The notes under the pieces: generated by a model
Databases searched by the model: none
Seen by the model: the letters and a program-made list of their open reading frames with translations, nothing else
Told to the model about the DNA's origin: nothing
Assembly (NCBI RefSeq): GCF_000208745.1
Contig: NC_030859.1
Span: 14,229,063-14,293,062, forward strand
Direction of reading: 5' to 3'
DNA: 64,000 bases
Origin: Theobroma cacao
Taxonomy: Eukaryota > Streptophyta > Magnoliopsida > Malvales > Malvaceae
Shown: piece by piece, positions 28,233 to 39,853 of the stretch
Numbering within the stretch: the stretch's first letter is position 1
How the letters are laid out: every line of letters starts with the position of its first letter
Made by a program: the position numbers and the translations under genes

Positions 28233-28585
28233 TCATTCTTCAAATTCGTTTGATTTTGAAGATAGATACTGTTCCTGATGTAACTCAGGTATACCGTCGC
28301 TGCTTTCATCAAGACATTCATGTTCTGCAGCTTCTCTGGGAAAGCTGTTTGCTGTAAGACAGTTTGACTGAAAATCGCTCAGGGACATGTTTGTTCCCAG
28401 CATTATTTGGGTCTTTTCTCTTAGTTGCATAACTGTATGACTCCATTGACTTTCAAAGTTTGCTTGCTTCAATCCGTGGCTTGCAAGTGAGAAGTAAATG
28501 CTGAGGATAGAGCCAGAATCCACGTACATGGTTCTTTTTATGGTAAGCTCTATACCTTTAGTTTGACCCTTTTATGAATCCATGT
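28233..28585 (-). CDS. Unrecognised ORF, possible 3'-terminal exon of a convergent gene
   Basis: Minus-strand frame open from about 28585 to the stop at 28233; from the ATG at 28529 it codes 98 aa. The composition looks protein-like rather than random: mixed hydrophobic start (DSGSILSIYFSLASHG), then an acidic, serine-rich hydrophilic tail (ECLDESSDGIPELHQEQYL). A CTAAAG near 28565 could be a splice acceptor, which would make this a last exon, convergent with AMMECR1 (145 bp between the stop codons). I do not recognise a domain. No upstream exons are evident to the right, where MITE-like DNA begins, so it may be a truncated relic or simply AMMECR1 3' UTR. Confidence 0.3.
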
Positions 28586-28889
28586 AGGGTTAAAAGTTTT
28601 CAGGTATTTCCGATGATTAGGCCAGTGATGGTTTCTAGCTCTAGACATGTAGGATACTGATTATTTTGGTATCATAAAACTTTAGAACCATGAATCTTAG
28701 AATAACTAATATACTGGGTATGGTGCACCAAGATAAAAACATGGTAATTGCTTCATATTAATATAAGGGTTAATTACATATTTGGCATTTAAATTATATT
28801 GAAGCTGTGGATTTTGGAGATTACGAATGTGATTAAGGGGTTACGGAAATGGGAAATTATGATAGATGCTTAGTTAGTTATATCAAGTG

Positions 28890-29170
28890 AACACCTCGCT
28901 TAAGGGAGAATTACACTTACTTGGTATTTGATATTTTGCTAGGAATGTGATTGTTGGGAAGATAATTTTTCAGTGTTTAGTATAAAATAAGAAAATAATG
29001 ATTGTATGGAATGTGATCGCTGAAAGGATTACATTATAATGTTGTTTTGAAAGAACTTTACTCGGTATATAGTGTACATTTATAAAATTATCTTTATATA
29101 TGTAAATATAAAGTTGAATAAACTTACATTTTTTTTAATGTAAAATTGTAACTTTTCAACTTTATCTCTT
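28890..29170 (-). repeat. MITE-like repeat copy M3 (reverse of M1)
   Basis: Contains GGAATGTGATTGTTGGGAAG, GGAATGTGATCGCTG and ATTACATTATAATG, the reverse complements of blocks in 20741-21010 in the same order. Together the copies bracket the AMMECR1 gene in inverted orientation. Confidence 0.55.
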
Positions 29171-30299
29171 CAAATAATAAATAATAACATAACAAAAATG
29201 ACATAATATTTTAATATTAATTATTTAAATATTAAAATATGTAAAATTACTAAATATTTAATTTTACCCTAAATCTATAAATATTAAAGGTAATAATGCT
29301 TAAAATTATCACATTAAAAAAAATTATCCGAATTTTTTATTTTTTTGTTATTAAACTTTTTTAATTAATGATTTCTATTTTATTTTTAAAACTAAATAGA
29401 AAAAACTTTTAATAATAATTTTTATGAACAAATAGAAAAATTTCAATGTTTCACACAAAGTTTGTTGGACAAGCAGCAAATTGTAAGTAAAATGTGGTAA
29501 TGGAACATTTTTTCTTTATTTTTTAACATGAAAATTTGTCAACTAAATCAACAACTTTTGATAACCCCATAAATAATCCCCAAGATAGACATTGAACAAT
29601 AAAATGCCATCCTACCATTCCCACTTTTCCCACCATTTTACATGAGACTTGATGGCTGTAAACAAAAGGACCTATAAAAGATCATACAAAATTAACTTAG
29701 TCACGAAATCAGAGTTCCCATAGTCCATTGCTCTGCCCATTTTCTAGCAAAATGATTCTATGCAAGCAGCATTCAAAACACACGCAGAAAACTAGAAACA
29801 TTTGGTCCCAGCAACAATCATATTTCCAAGGCCAACAGACAGTGATATCAATCAACACCATCAGCATCCAAACAGAAACATGAGTGATTCTAAACTTTCC
29901 AATCGAGCATAGCTTTCCAGATCATAGTCTAAATGCTAATTAACAACTTACTTGAAATCTTAAAAACAAGGATAACTTAAGAAGAGTCAAACTAATAAGT
30001 TGCTAATATATTAACACCAAACATAGTTCAAACACCAAATAGTCTTCAAACAACAAGCAACCTTCAAACTCCAAGAAGAAAATATAAAGTTTCTACTGAA
30101 CGGAAATCCAAAAAAGCTTAAATTGCAAATAACTAATAACTACTTGTCTATTGTACTTACTCTATATTGATAAGCCACTAAGCATGAGCAGTTGTTGTTA
30201 GGAATTTGAAAATATGATGCTCTAAAAAGCAAGTATATTCTCATTATTATATTTCATTTTTTTTATTTGTAAGGAAAGTATACTTTGACAATAAGATGA
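29171..30299. other. No gene seen
   Basis: AT-rich intergenic DNA. Nothing codes on either strand, and no repeat structure was recognised. Confidence 0.5.
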
Positions 30300-31905
30300 A
30301 GAGTTTATTTTAAGTAAACATTTATTATTTAGTTATAAAGATACCATAATTCTGTCTAGATATTAAAATATATTAGTATAAAGAGTCATCATAGGAGACA
30401 TGCATTTTAATTAAATCTAAAAATTGTTCATAGCCAAATAATAAAATTAGTCACTTTTTTATGTTAAAGCTGTAGTATCTAAATTACTTCAATGAAAATA
30501 ATATGACTCACTTCAAGGGAATTATAAATCTCAAATCAACGAAATGATTGACTTTGAGTAATGACACTAACATGAATTGGAATCACATGAGACTCAAATT
30601 TAAGTTTTAACCATTACTTAAATCTTGATTTAACACTTATGTATTTATTTATGATAGAACCGAAATTTTAATGGATAATAGACTTGTGTTTTATCTCCTT
30701 ATAATCCTTGATATGTCACAGGCATGATCATCTTAATGAGTTAATTTAGACCACTTATGTTGGGATTATAATTGAGGTGAGCATCTAGGAATATATATCT
30801 AAATAGTGAAGTTCATTGCATTAACATCACTTCTAGTGATTTAAGGAAGATTGGTGATTAATATGAGTCTAGTGGATTGATAAAGTAGCTACTCATCACA
30901 TCTTGATACTCAAAAGATTAGATCTAGAGTATTGGATGACCAATTGAATGAAATCTAAGACTAAAGGCAAAATTTACGTAAAGAGTAAAACGGTAATTTC
31001 ACTTTTTATCATTGGATGGTTATGAGGGCTCACAATATAAAGTTTGCAATTTGGACAACTAATATTGAATATTAAATATTGGATCATTTCTTATAATTAT
31101 AGTTAATCCAATAGTACAACTATGAGTCTATAATGGAGTGATTTCACACTTAATAAATTTGAATTATCTTAATGAAATTAATTCTAAGTTTATTAGAGCT
31201 TGGAATATTTACATCCAAATAGATTCTCTACTTAGTTTTGTAGAATTCAACTTGTTTAAGTTGGAATGCGTGTTTTATTTAATTAATTAAATTTATATTC
31301 AAAAATGGTAACTTTACATATTGTCTTAATTAAGATAAGAGTTGTCTCAATTTAGACAAGGTACATATGTTGCCTTAATTAAGACAAGAGTTGTTTTAAT
31401 TTAGACAAGAGTATATATGTTGATTTAAAACAAAAGATGTCTTAATTACTTTTTTTTTTTGTAAGTCAAAAAATTGTCTTAATGAATAAATATTCTTTTC
31501 AGGCAATGGTTGTCTTAAAATGAAAAACATTTGTTAAGATAATTATTGTCTTCAAATAAAATAATATTGGAGGATTTAATTATAATTAAAGAATTAAATA
31601 GTTTATTCTTTATTTATAATTAATTATAATTTCTTGACATATTATAAGCGTCCATGTTTGATTAGGATTTTTTATTTTATTATTAATTCTTTTTAATTAA
31701 AGATGGATAATAATAAAACAGAATAATTATTAAATAAAGAATCATATTTTGAATTGGATAAATAACTATAATTAAATAAATAAATTATTTATTTTTTAAT
31801 AATAATTTTAATTATTATTGGAGGAGTATGGTACAATCATAACACTTTACGAATGACCAAGTTGGACTCTTGATAGGAATTTATTTTTAATTAAAAATAA
31901 AAATA
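30300..31905. repeat. Degraded LTR-like DNA with tandem TTGTCTTAATTAAGA units
   Basis: 31316-31450 has about 2.5 diverged units of TTGTCTTAATTAAGACAAG plus AGTTGTTTCAATTTAGACAAG. Phrases around 30880-31140 such as GGATGGTTATGAGGGCTCACAA resemble degraded plant LTRs. No ORF and no clear ends. The left truncation point of element D pol lies at about 31905. Confidence 0.35.
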
Positions 31906-32256
31906 AAATTCTCTTCTCTAGTTCTCTTGGTTAAAAAGGCAGATAATTCTTGGAGGTTTTATGTCGTTTATCGCACCTTGAACGCCCAGGCTATCAAAGA
32001 TAAATTTCCAATTCCAATAACCAAAAAACTACTGGAAGAATTACATAGAGCTCACTATTTCACAAAATTGGATTTATGGTTTGGGTATCACCAAGTCAGG
32101 ATGCATGAGACAGATGTAGAAAAGACAACATTTCGCACTCACCATGGTCACTTAATTTCTAGTCATGCCCGTCAACCTCACCAAAGCTCTTTCCACCTTC
32201 CAAGCCCTCATGAATGATGTATTCAAACAATTCTTGCGCAAGTTCGTCTTAGTATT
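31906..32256 (+). pseudogene. Element D: Reina-like Ty3/gypsy reverse transcriptase, part 1
   Basis: Plus-strand frame gives [40 protein letters not shown] and [20 protein letters not shown], the RT palm region. After a frameshift near 32165 it reads [20 protein letters not shown] and ends ...VLVF at 32256. The catalytic FFDDILIYS lies 18.9 kb downstream at 51172, beyond the nested insertions. The element is 5'-truncated here (no gag, protease or N-terminal RT). [16 protein letters not shown] points to the Reina lineage. Confidence 0.85.
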
Positions 32257-33202
32257 TGTCACAGCCCAACCTCGGGCCATAACCAGCGCATGGGCCCAAT
32301 AGGCATAGCCCACTAGGCCCAAGCAAGCCTCTTTATGTAAACCTGATCATTAGTCCATCTATCACACCTCGTTCTTTAAGATCCATAATTCATAATTTCC
32401 AATAATAATTTCTTTAAGAATAAATCATAACAACCAAGCGTATACCATCATCAAAATAGTGTTATCACTTGCCAAATTGTGACAACATTATTAATCAAAC
32501 TAGACATATGGTGTTTACAAACAAATCTCACAATTTACATTTAAACATCCATATACACAAGCAAAAGACCCTTGACTACCAGTGGAGTGACTTTCGGTGT
32601 GGGTACAATTATTGAGTACCATGGTATACCTACCAAAAGATGAAAATGGGGAGGTGTCTCAATCTAGGATCCAACTACCTTCGGATCTTAAAACCAAAAC
32701 ATGAAGTTGAAATGAATGAGTATAAATCCAATGAGTGAACATAAGAAGGGAACAAGCAAACGATACGAAAGGTTTTATGTAACACGATGCACTTATATTA
32801 GAAACACTGCAATTTATATTTCAAAAACCAAACTTGATGCTATGTTGTCTTTTAAATCATTTTGAAAACATTAAGGAATTCCAACCTTCAACATTCAATG
32901 CAATCACATTACATTTCTCCAACATCTCTATAGTATATGTACACATGTATATAAGTATTTACAAATATATTTTTTAGACATAAGTCAAGTATATCTAGCT
33001 CACTGCCAAAGATGGTCAATACGCTCTGATGAATACAGCCATTGACCTCCACACAAGTCATGTGCACTCCCACACCACACATAGCTATTATTGTCATGTG
33101 CACTCCCACACCGCACACGGTCATTATTTCATGAGCTCACCCACACAGTACACCATCATTACCATCATGTGCCTTCCCACACCGCACATACACGGTTATA
33201 AA
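32257..33202 (-). mobile_element. Solo LTR C, left part (inserted in D), TSD GTATT
   Basis: Starts TGTCACAGCCCAACC after the target copy GTATT at 32252-32256. The other end (TATCACA) is at 51168, followed by the second GTATT at 51169-51173. D pol reads through the join as VLVF-FDDILIYS. Interrupted at 33202 by LTR B. Same family as C2 (51397-53979) and H (56935), with a minisatellite at 33057-33195. Confidence 0.92.
33057..33195 (-). repeat. Minisatellite of LTR C, four units of about 37 bp
   Basis: Units of CATGTGCACTCCCACACCGC plus a variable ACATR...TTATT spacer. The same array sits at the same LTR position in C2 (52299-52437). Confidence 0.85.
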
Positions 33203-34274
33203 TGTCACGACTCGGTACTCTCCTCGAGCCCGTGACAACCGTCGCGATGTACCGATAGACATTCATTATTCGGAATGCCAACCGAAACCCTGCAAGGCTT
33301 TAATATCAGTTTTCTCACCTCTCCTATGAGCAACGGTTGCTAATATCATATTTTAAAAGATTATAAGCTATTTCTAAACCAAAACAATAAAAAAAATAAT
33401 TTTTGTCTCACAAGGGTATTTTGGTTATTTTTCCCCCTAAATTTCAAAACCATCCAAAAATGTAGTATATGAGTAAAAGATACATATTTCATAACCAAAA
33501 GTAAGTTTAGATGTCTAAAACATTCATGTAAAGTGAAATGATAGCTATTAAGATAAAATAAAAATATTGAATAAAATATTCTATTTTCTTATAAAATAAC
33601 TTTTATAGAACTACGCGTAAATAATTTTTGTAGCGTAAAAGCAAAATAAATTCGTACATACAGTACCACAGATAACCAGAATATGTAATTTAATTTACAA
33701 TGACGTGTGGACCCTCAAATGACCAAAAGGAACAAAAGTTATGAACCTATGGTTTTTGAGGATGCAAATCCAACTATAGCCCTCGACAAAATCAGTTATC
33801 TACTGACTATCCTGAGCCTGGAATGAGTGGAAAGGAGGGTGGTGAGTTTATATAAACTCAGTGAGTAAACAAACATCATCAAAAATATCTAAAGCCGTGT
33901 AAATTGAGACAATTTAAAATAAATCATCATAAAATGGTTCATAACCTCAAAACACATTTCAAATAATCTAAACCAGTTACATTTCATCCAAAATATACAT
34001 CGAGGCTTATGAATCTCTTAAAAACTTGGCTCGTGCCAAAACTCATTCTCGGTGATACCTTGATTAGAGGCATCCAATCGAGACCGCCAAGGCTGTTAAA
34101 GAAAAGTTCATATACGCACAAAACACATTTTTATGTTTAAAAGCACAGTCGTTCCTTGGCGTTAGTTGAATTCACTCTCACGTGGTGGTTCGACATAAAG
34201 TGAACTATAAACTTTACCTTAGGAGATACCCTTCGCGCCTCTCGTACTAAGGTAAATATAACAGGGTTTACCGT
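33203..34274 (-). mobile_element. Solo LTR B, left part (inserted in C), TSD ATAAA
   Basis: Starts TGTCACGACTCGGTAC at 33203 after ATAAA (33198-33202). The far end is at 49616, followed by ATAAA (49617-49621), and LTR C resumes there (compare C2 at 52440). B is a Tekay-type LTR related to A and E. It is itself split by element A at 34274 and by LTR E at 46504. Confidence 0.9.
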
Positions 34275-36983
34275 TGTCACGACCCGGAACCTCCCTCGGG
34301 CCCATGACAACCGCCGCGACGTCCCGATTGACACTCATTACTCGGAATGCCAACCGGAACCCCGCAAGGCTTACATATTAGTTTCTTTTCTTTCCTGTGA
34401 GCAATCGTTGTTAAACATTTCATTTTAAACAATTACCGGTCGTTTCCGGCTCAAATAAATCCAAAGATAATTTAAAATTTTTTTAAAAAAAGATTTATAG
34501 ACAAATATCACTATTCAAAATATTGATTAAAATATAGCATTTTTATATAAAATAATATTTATAGAAACACGTGTAAGAAATCTTTTGTAATGTGTAAGTA
34601 AAATAAATTCATACATACAAAAATTTACTAAGTTATAATGTACAATAATGGTTACAATGACAAGTGACCCAAAATACACCCAGTGTTGGTGCTAGAAACC
34701 TATTGTCTATGTGGTAGAGATGTCAACTGGAATCCTCGACAAAATAGGGTATCTACAAGCTACCACAGACCTGAAATATTTGAAAAGAAGTGGGTGAGAT
34801 TTTGCAATCCCAATGAGTAAACAGACATTATCATAAATATCTAAAGGCGAGTAACAGGGAGGCAAGTTTAAACAACAAATCACAAACCATTTCATAATGT
34901 TTTCAATTTATTTCTTAAATCATAAAATATTTGTAATTTACCAAAACAGTTGTTAAGGCTTATGTCTTTTATTAAAAATAAGGCTCAAGCCAAAACTAAT
35001 CCTCGGGGATACCTTGGCCGAGGCATCTAACCAAGTCCGCCAAGGTTGTTGTAACATTTACATATGAAACACATTTTTATTTTTAAAACAAGCCGTTCCT
35101 TAGCGTTGGCCGAGTTACACATTCACGTGGGGGTTCGACGTGAAGTGAGCTCTAATACTACCCCAGGAGTTACCCTCATCGTCTCTACAATCGGAGTAAC
35201 TATATAACCGGGTTTACCGTGCCCCTCTAATAGGCAGTCCACGAAAACTCGCCACTGTAGTGACTAACCCACCAATTTTAATAAAATTGCGACAGTATAA
35301 CGTGCATTTTATTTATTTATCCAGCCTACATAGTAAAAATAGCTTACATAAATTTCCCAATACACTTACAAAATATAGCCACATATACTCATATCTCATA
35401 AGCCATTCATAGGAAAATATATAATTTTCAAGACAGTTAATAGCCTCCAATTACTCAATTTCATAATCAAACCAATATATCTTTATTTGTCACATCTATT
35501 TGTAAAACATCAAAAATCTCGTTTTAATCTCGTTTTCATTTCATTAAATACATAAAGAGCATTTAAAAATAAACTCTAGATAATTTACAATAATAATAAG
35601 TTTACTCACCGTTTGTACAAACTAAAAGCTTTCTAGATGCCCCGATAACTACTCGTCGGATACGATTTCCTTGCCTTTACCAGAAGGCTTTCCTCTTGAC
35701 ACATTGCAAAAATTTACTCAATTCATCACATTAATGCTAAATCACTATATATTTGACTTAAATCCTATACTAATGCATGGTATGAAATGCAATAGCCAAA
35801 AATGGCTTAAACGCGGTATTAACCTATTTTTGGCACTTTACCCGATAAATTNNNNNNNNNNNNNNNNNNNNNNNNNNNNNNNNNNNNNNNNNNNNNNNNN
35901 NNNNNNNNNNNNNNNNNNNNNNNNNNNNNNNNNNCCTTAGAATAAAATCAATTCATCATCATTGTACAGCATTGAGCATCCAGCCAAGAGTGGGTATTGT
36001 GAAAATTTAATGATTTCTTGCCCAATTTAATTTCTAAACACATTTAACTAACTAAAACTATCAATTTAACTAAAAATCAAAACCTAAAAATTTCAATTTC
36101 TCTCCCCTAGAATTTCGTCCAGCCCTTGATATCACTTTTTGATCTCTCTCCTCAAGCATGCTAAATGGAAATAAAGGCATAGGAAAGGTAGAAATCAAGC
36201 TAAAATCGAAAAATCTTACCGTTAGACGCGTAAACGGTCGAAAACCGCGAATTTCCCTTTGAATTTTCTTGTTTCTCTTTGGTTTTTCTTTTTTACTTCC
36301 TTTCCTCTCTATTTCCTCTCTTGTTCTTCCTTATGGCTGGCCATCACTTAAAATGGGGTTTAAATGGGCGGACTTTTCATTAAAATAATAAAAAACCATT
36401 AAAAATGCCATGTGTCACTTTCCCATTGGTCCGTTTTTAAAATTTAATCTATTTGTTTCCAAATTTTCACCATACACTTGTCCCACATATCCATAGCTTA
36501 GATAAAATTCTCAGACTTATCCAAAGCCTCAGTGGAGTAATTTTTGAAATTTACACTTTTGTCCCTGTAAAAGTGAAATTACATTTTTGCCTAAAAAATT
36601 GAAAAATTGCCCATAGACGTATTTTTCATCCCTTATACTCATACCATTCTCCAATTTGTCAAATTTGATCTAAATTCTCTCAAAATCTCAAATTTTATCT
36701 GCAGGTGATAAAATTACGATTTTACCCCTGAACATCAAAACTTTCAATTTTACCCCTAATGAACCCTCGAACTCCGAACAATCATTTTTAGTCATTCCTT
36801 GACTATAAAATATTAAATTTCATCCTACGATTCCTATTTGAACTAGTTTAAGGTTAAATCAACTCAAGTGTACCGTTAGGTACGATACCGGGTTTCGTCT
36901 ATTCTTAAGTGCTTTCCTAGCATAATAACATGCTACTCAGTGCATGTATGTCATGACATGTATTTATAGGGTCGGGTTTTACA
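34275..36983 (-). repeat. Element A 3' LTR (left), contains 83-N gap
   Basis: TGTCACGACCCGG... to ...GGGTCGGGTTTTACA. 83 N at 35852-35934 replace a stretch that in the other LTR is about 210 bp (43651-43860). Adding the difference brings this copy to about 2.84 kb, matching the 2834-bp partner. Confidence 0.95.
36333..36432 (-). promoter_or_regulatory. LTR promoter-like module (3' LTR of A)
   Basis: On the minus strand: GGACCAATGGGAAAGTGACA, then CATGGCA, TTTAAA in CCATTTAAACCCCA, then TGGCCAGCCA. Same order as 1631-1728 and in the 5' LTR of A at 44261-44360. Confidence 0.45.
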
Positions 36984-36987
36984 ATTC

Positions 36988-37000
36988 TACCCCCTTTAAA
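36988..37000 (-). other. Polypurine tract of element A
   Basis: Minus strand reads TTTAAAGGGGGTAG directly before the LTR start (ATTGTAAAACCC), as needed for plus-strand priming in an LTR retrotransposon. Confidence 0.75.
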
Positions 37001-37022
37001 ATAAAATTTTGACCTCAAAATT

Positions 37023-37414
37023 TCACTTACCAGATTCGACAAATAGATGCGGGTATTGGTTCCTCATCTGATGCTCTACTTCCCATGTCATTTCCTCCAT
37101 TCGAGCACTTTTCCACAACACTTTGACCATTGAAATACTCTTGTTCCTCAGTACTTGATCCTTTCGATCCAAGATACTCACAGGTTGCACCTCGAACTTC
37201 AAATCGTCATGCAACTCGATTGAAGGTGCTTCGAGAATGTGAGAGGGATCTGGTACATATTTCTTAAGCATGGAGACATGGAAAACGTTATGGATCTGAT
37301 CTAACTCCGGAGGTAGTTCTAGTCTATACGCCACTGGCCCAATTCTTTCAATAATACGAAAATGTCCAATGTATCTCGAATTGACCTTTCATCGCTTTGC
37401 AAACCAGATCACAC
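37023..37414 (-). pseudogene. Element A: integrase C-terminus and chromodomain
   Basis: Minus-strand frame resuming at 37414: GVIWFAKR, a stop (TGA where the family has Gly), then RYIGHFRIIERIGPVAYRLE (GPY/F module), LPPELDQIHNVFHVSMLKKY, and a chromodomain VSILDRKDQVL...SMVKVLWKSARMEEMTWEVE...YPHLF ending at 37023. The chromodomain in integrases of Tekay/Del chromoviruses is thought to steer integration to heterochromatin. The frame is offset from the upstream integrase by the 85-nt insertion at 37415-37499; removing that insertion restores phase exactly. Confidence 0.85.
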
Positions 37415-37499
37415 CTTTCATTATCCAACAAGATATCATAATTTACCACAATAATATAATCAAATAAAACTTAATACCACAAAGCATTCAGATTATTAC
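37415..37499 (-). other. 85-nt GT-AG intron-like insertion in element A integrase
   Basis: Minus strand: coding ...SPWK ends with AAA G at 37500. The insertion begins GTAATAATCTG at 37499 and ends ATAATGAAAG at 37415, after which coding resumes GT GTG ATC (Gly-Val-Ile). It is about 76% A+T by hand count and T-rich, as in plant introns. It lies in phase 1, and its length (3n+1) shifts the frame if retained. The 7-mer GAAAGGT occurs at both junctions, so a small insertion with target duplication is equally possible. No splicing evidence is available. Confidence 0.6.
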
Positions 37500-38760
37500 C
37501 TTTCCAAGGAGAAACCTTAAGAAAAACTTTATCATCGATCTCAAACTCTAAGTTTTTTCTCCGTTTATCTGCATAGCTCTTCTACCTATCTTGGGCTACC
37601 TTTAGCCTCTCTCGTCTAACCTTGATTTTGTCATTAGTTAAATCGATCAATTCCACACTAACTAACTTTCTTTCACCCACTTCATCCCAACAAAGTGGAG
37701 TACGACATTTCCTTCCATATAAAGCTTCGTATGCTGCCATACCAATGCTAGACTGGAAGCTGTTGTTGTAAGCAAACTCCACTAACGGCAAGTGTCTATC
37801 CCAACTTCCAAGAAAATCCATGACACAAGCCCTCAACATATCCTCTATAGTCTGGATAGTCCTCTCTGACTGACCATCTGTTTGTGGGTGAAAAGCAGTG
37901 CTAAATTTTAATTTGGTTCCGAGAGCTTCTTGAAATTTTGGCCAAAATAGAGAAGTGAATCGAGGATCTCGGTCTGACACTATAGAAACGGGAACTCCAT
38001 GTAGCCTCACAATCTCATCTATATAGAGCTGAGCTAGCTTCTCAATAGAGTATGTACTATGGACAGCTAAAAAGTGAGCAAACTTAGTCAACCGATCTAC
38101 GATCACCCAAATTGCATCCTTTCCCCTCTGTGTCCGTGGCAGTCCCAAAACAAAATCCATAGTTACATGCTCCCATTTCTACTCGAGAACAGGTAAAGAT
38201 TGAAGTGTACCTGCTGGCCTCTGATGCTTCGCCTTAACTTGCTGACATACGAAACACTTTGCTACAAATTCTGCTACGTCTCGCTTCATACCTGGCCACC
38301 AATAATTCTCCCTGATAGTCCTATACATCTTGGTGCTTCCAGGATGTAATGCATAGGCAGATGAATGGGCTTCTTCCATGATCGCCTGTCTCAACTGGTT
38401 TCCCTCAAGAACACAAACTTGGTCTCTAAACATCAAGATGTTATCCTCTCTGAGTCTGAACTCACTAACTCCCCCATCGGTCAATTTTTGAATTTCTATC
38501 CTTAACTCATCATCAGACCTCTGAATGTTCTTGATCTGATTAAGTAACGAAGGTCGCACACTGAAGTTTGCCAATAAGGATCCATCCTCACCATTTCTCA
38601 ACTGAACCCCAAGAGATTTCATCTCTAATAATGCTGGAAAATAACAACTCTGAAGTGCTGCTAAAGATGATGAAGACTTACGACTTAAGGCATTAGCTAC
38701 AACATTCGCCTTTTTCGGATGATAGTCTATCACCAAGTCATAATCTTTTATCAACTCCAA
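37500..38760 (-). pseudogene. Element A: integrase zinc-binding and catalytic core
   Basis: Minus strand from 38760: ELIKDYDLVIDYHPKKANVV and NALSRKS (RNase H/integrase linker). The H2C2 zinc site follows (ALHPGSTKMYRT... CFVCQQVKAKHQ). After a TAG replacing Trp near 38177 comes the core MDFVLGLPRTQRGKDAIWVI, VSIVSDRDPRFTSLFWPKF and HPQTDGQSERTIQTIEDMLR. The catalytic triad D, D, E is intact. A second stop follows AQDR near 37580, and KVFLKVSPWK leads to the intron-like insertion. Integrase inserts the cDNA into the genome; this copy cannot be translated in full. Confidence 0.9.
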
Positions 38761-39052
38761 CTATCGCCTTTGCCTCAAATTAAGCTCCTTTTGGGTGAGC
38801 TAATATTTTAAACTCTTGTGATCTGTAAATATCCGACAATGCTCACCATACAAGTAATGCCTCCAGATTTTTAAAGCAAACACCACTGCTGCTAACTCTA
38901 AATCATGGGTAGGGTAATTTGTTTCATGCCTCTTTAGCTGTCTATAAGCATAAGCCACAACTTTTTTATTCTGCATCAGCACACACCCTAACCCCAACTT
39001 AGATGCATCACTGTACACCACAAATCCCTTACCACTCACAAGAAGTGTTAAA
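38761..39052 (-). pseudogene. Element A: RNase H domain
   Basis: Minus strand [60 protein letters not shown], then [11 protein letters not shown]. Acidic residues of the SDAS, DLELAAV and TDHKSL motifs are present. Stops follow near 38798 (KY*) and 38762 (RR*, Trp codon TGG to TAG). A one-base insertion near 39060 separates this frame from the RT. Confidence 0.88.
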
Positions 39053-39853
39053 ACGGGAGCGGAGGTTAACCAAGTTCTTTAGCTCCTGAAATCGATTCTC
39101 ACAAACATCATCCCACTCAAACTTAACTCCTTTACGAGTTAGACAGGTCAAAGGAACTGCTATTAAGGAAAACCCCTGAACAAACCTCCGATAATAAATA
39201 GCTAATCCGAGGAAACTACGAATCTCCGTCACTGTCTTAGGTTGCTCACATTGTAAAATTGCCTTTATCTTCTTGAGATCAACATATATTCCAGCTCTCG
39301 ATACTACGTGTTCCAAGAATACCACTTCCTGTAACCAAAACTCACACTTCGAAAACTTTGCATACAACTTTCTTTCCCTCAAAGTCTGTAATACTATACG
39401 CAAGTGGTTAGCATACTCATCATTATCTCTCGAGTAAACCAGGATATCATTAATGAACACAATAACAAACTTGTCCAAGTAAGGGTGGAACACCTTGTTC
39501 ATGAGATCTATAAAAGCTGACGGTGCGTTAGTTAACCCGAAAGGCATGACCAAGAACTCATAATGACCGTACCGAGTCCTGAACGCTGTCTTGGGTACAT
39601 CCTGTTCTTTAATCTTCAACTGATGATACCCAGACCTCAGATCAACCTTAGAAAACATTGTAGCTCCCTGTAATTGATCGAAAAGATCATCAATCCTCGG
39701 TAACGGATACTTGTTCTTAATGGTCATTCTGTTAAGTTATCGGTAATCGATACATAACCGAAGTGTACTGTCTTTCTTTTTCACAAATAAAATCGGTGCT
39801 CCCCACGGAGATATACTAGGGCGTATAAAACCCTTGTCCACCAACTCTTGCAA
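39053..39853 (-). pseudogene. Element A: reverse transcriptase with mutated catalytic motif
   Basis: Minus strand: [32 protein letters not shown] then a stop, [51 protein letters not shown], then [16 protein letters not shown]. The polymerase signature is normally FIDDILVYS; here the first Asp is Asn (GAT to AAT, a G-to-A change), which would kill activity. Stops at about 39853 and 39733 are CAA-to-TAA type. A one-base insertion near 39060 shifts the frame into RNase H. Confidence 0.9.

Noticed and set aside
33029..33235. Histidine- and threonine-rich ORF (SHVHSHTTHSYYC-like)
   Set aside because: Translation of the 37-bp LTR minisatellite; the opposite strand gives an equally odd repeat frame.
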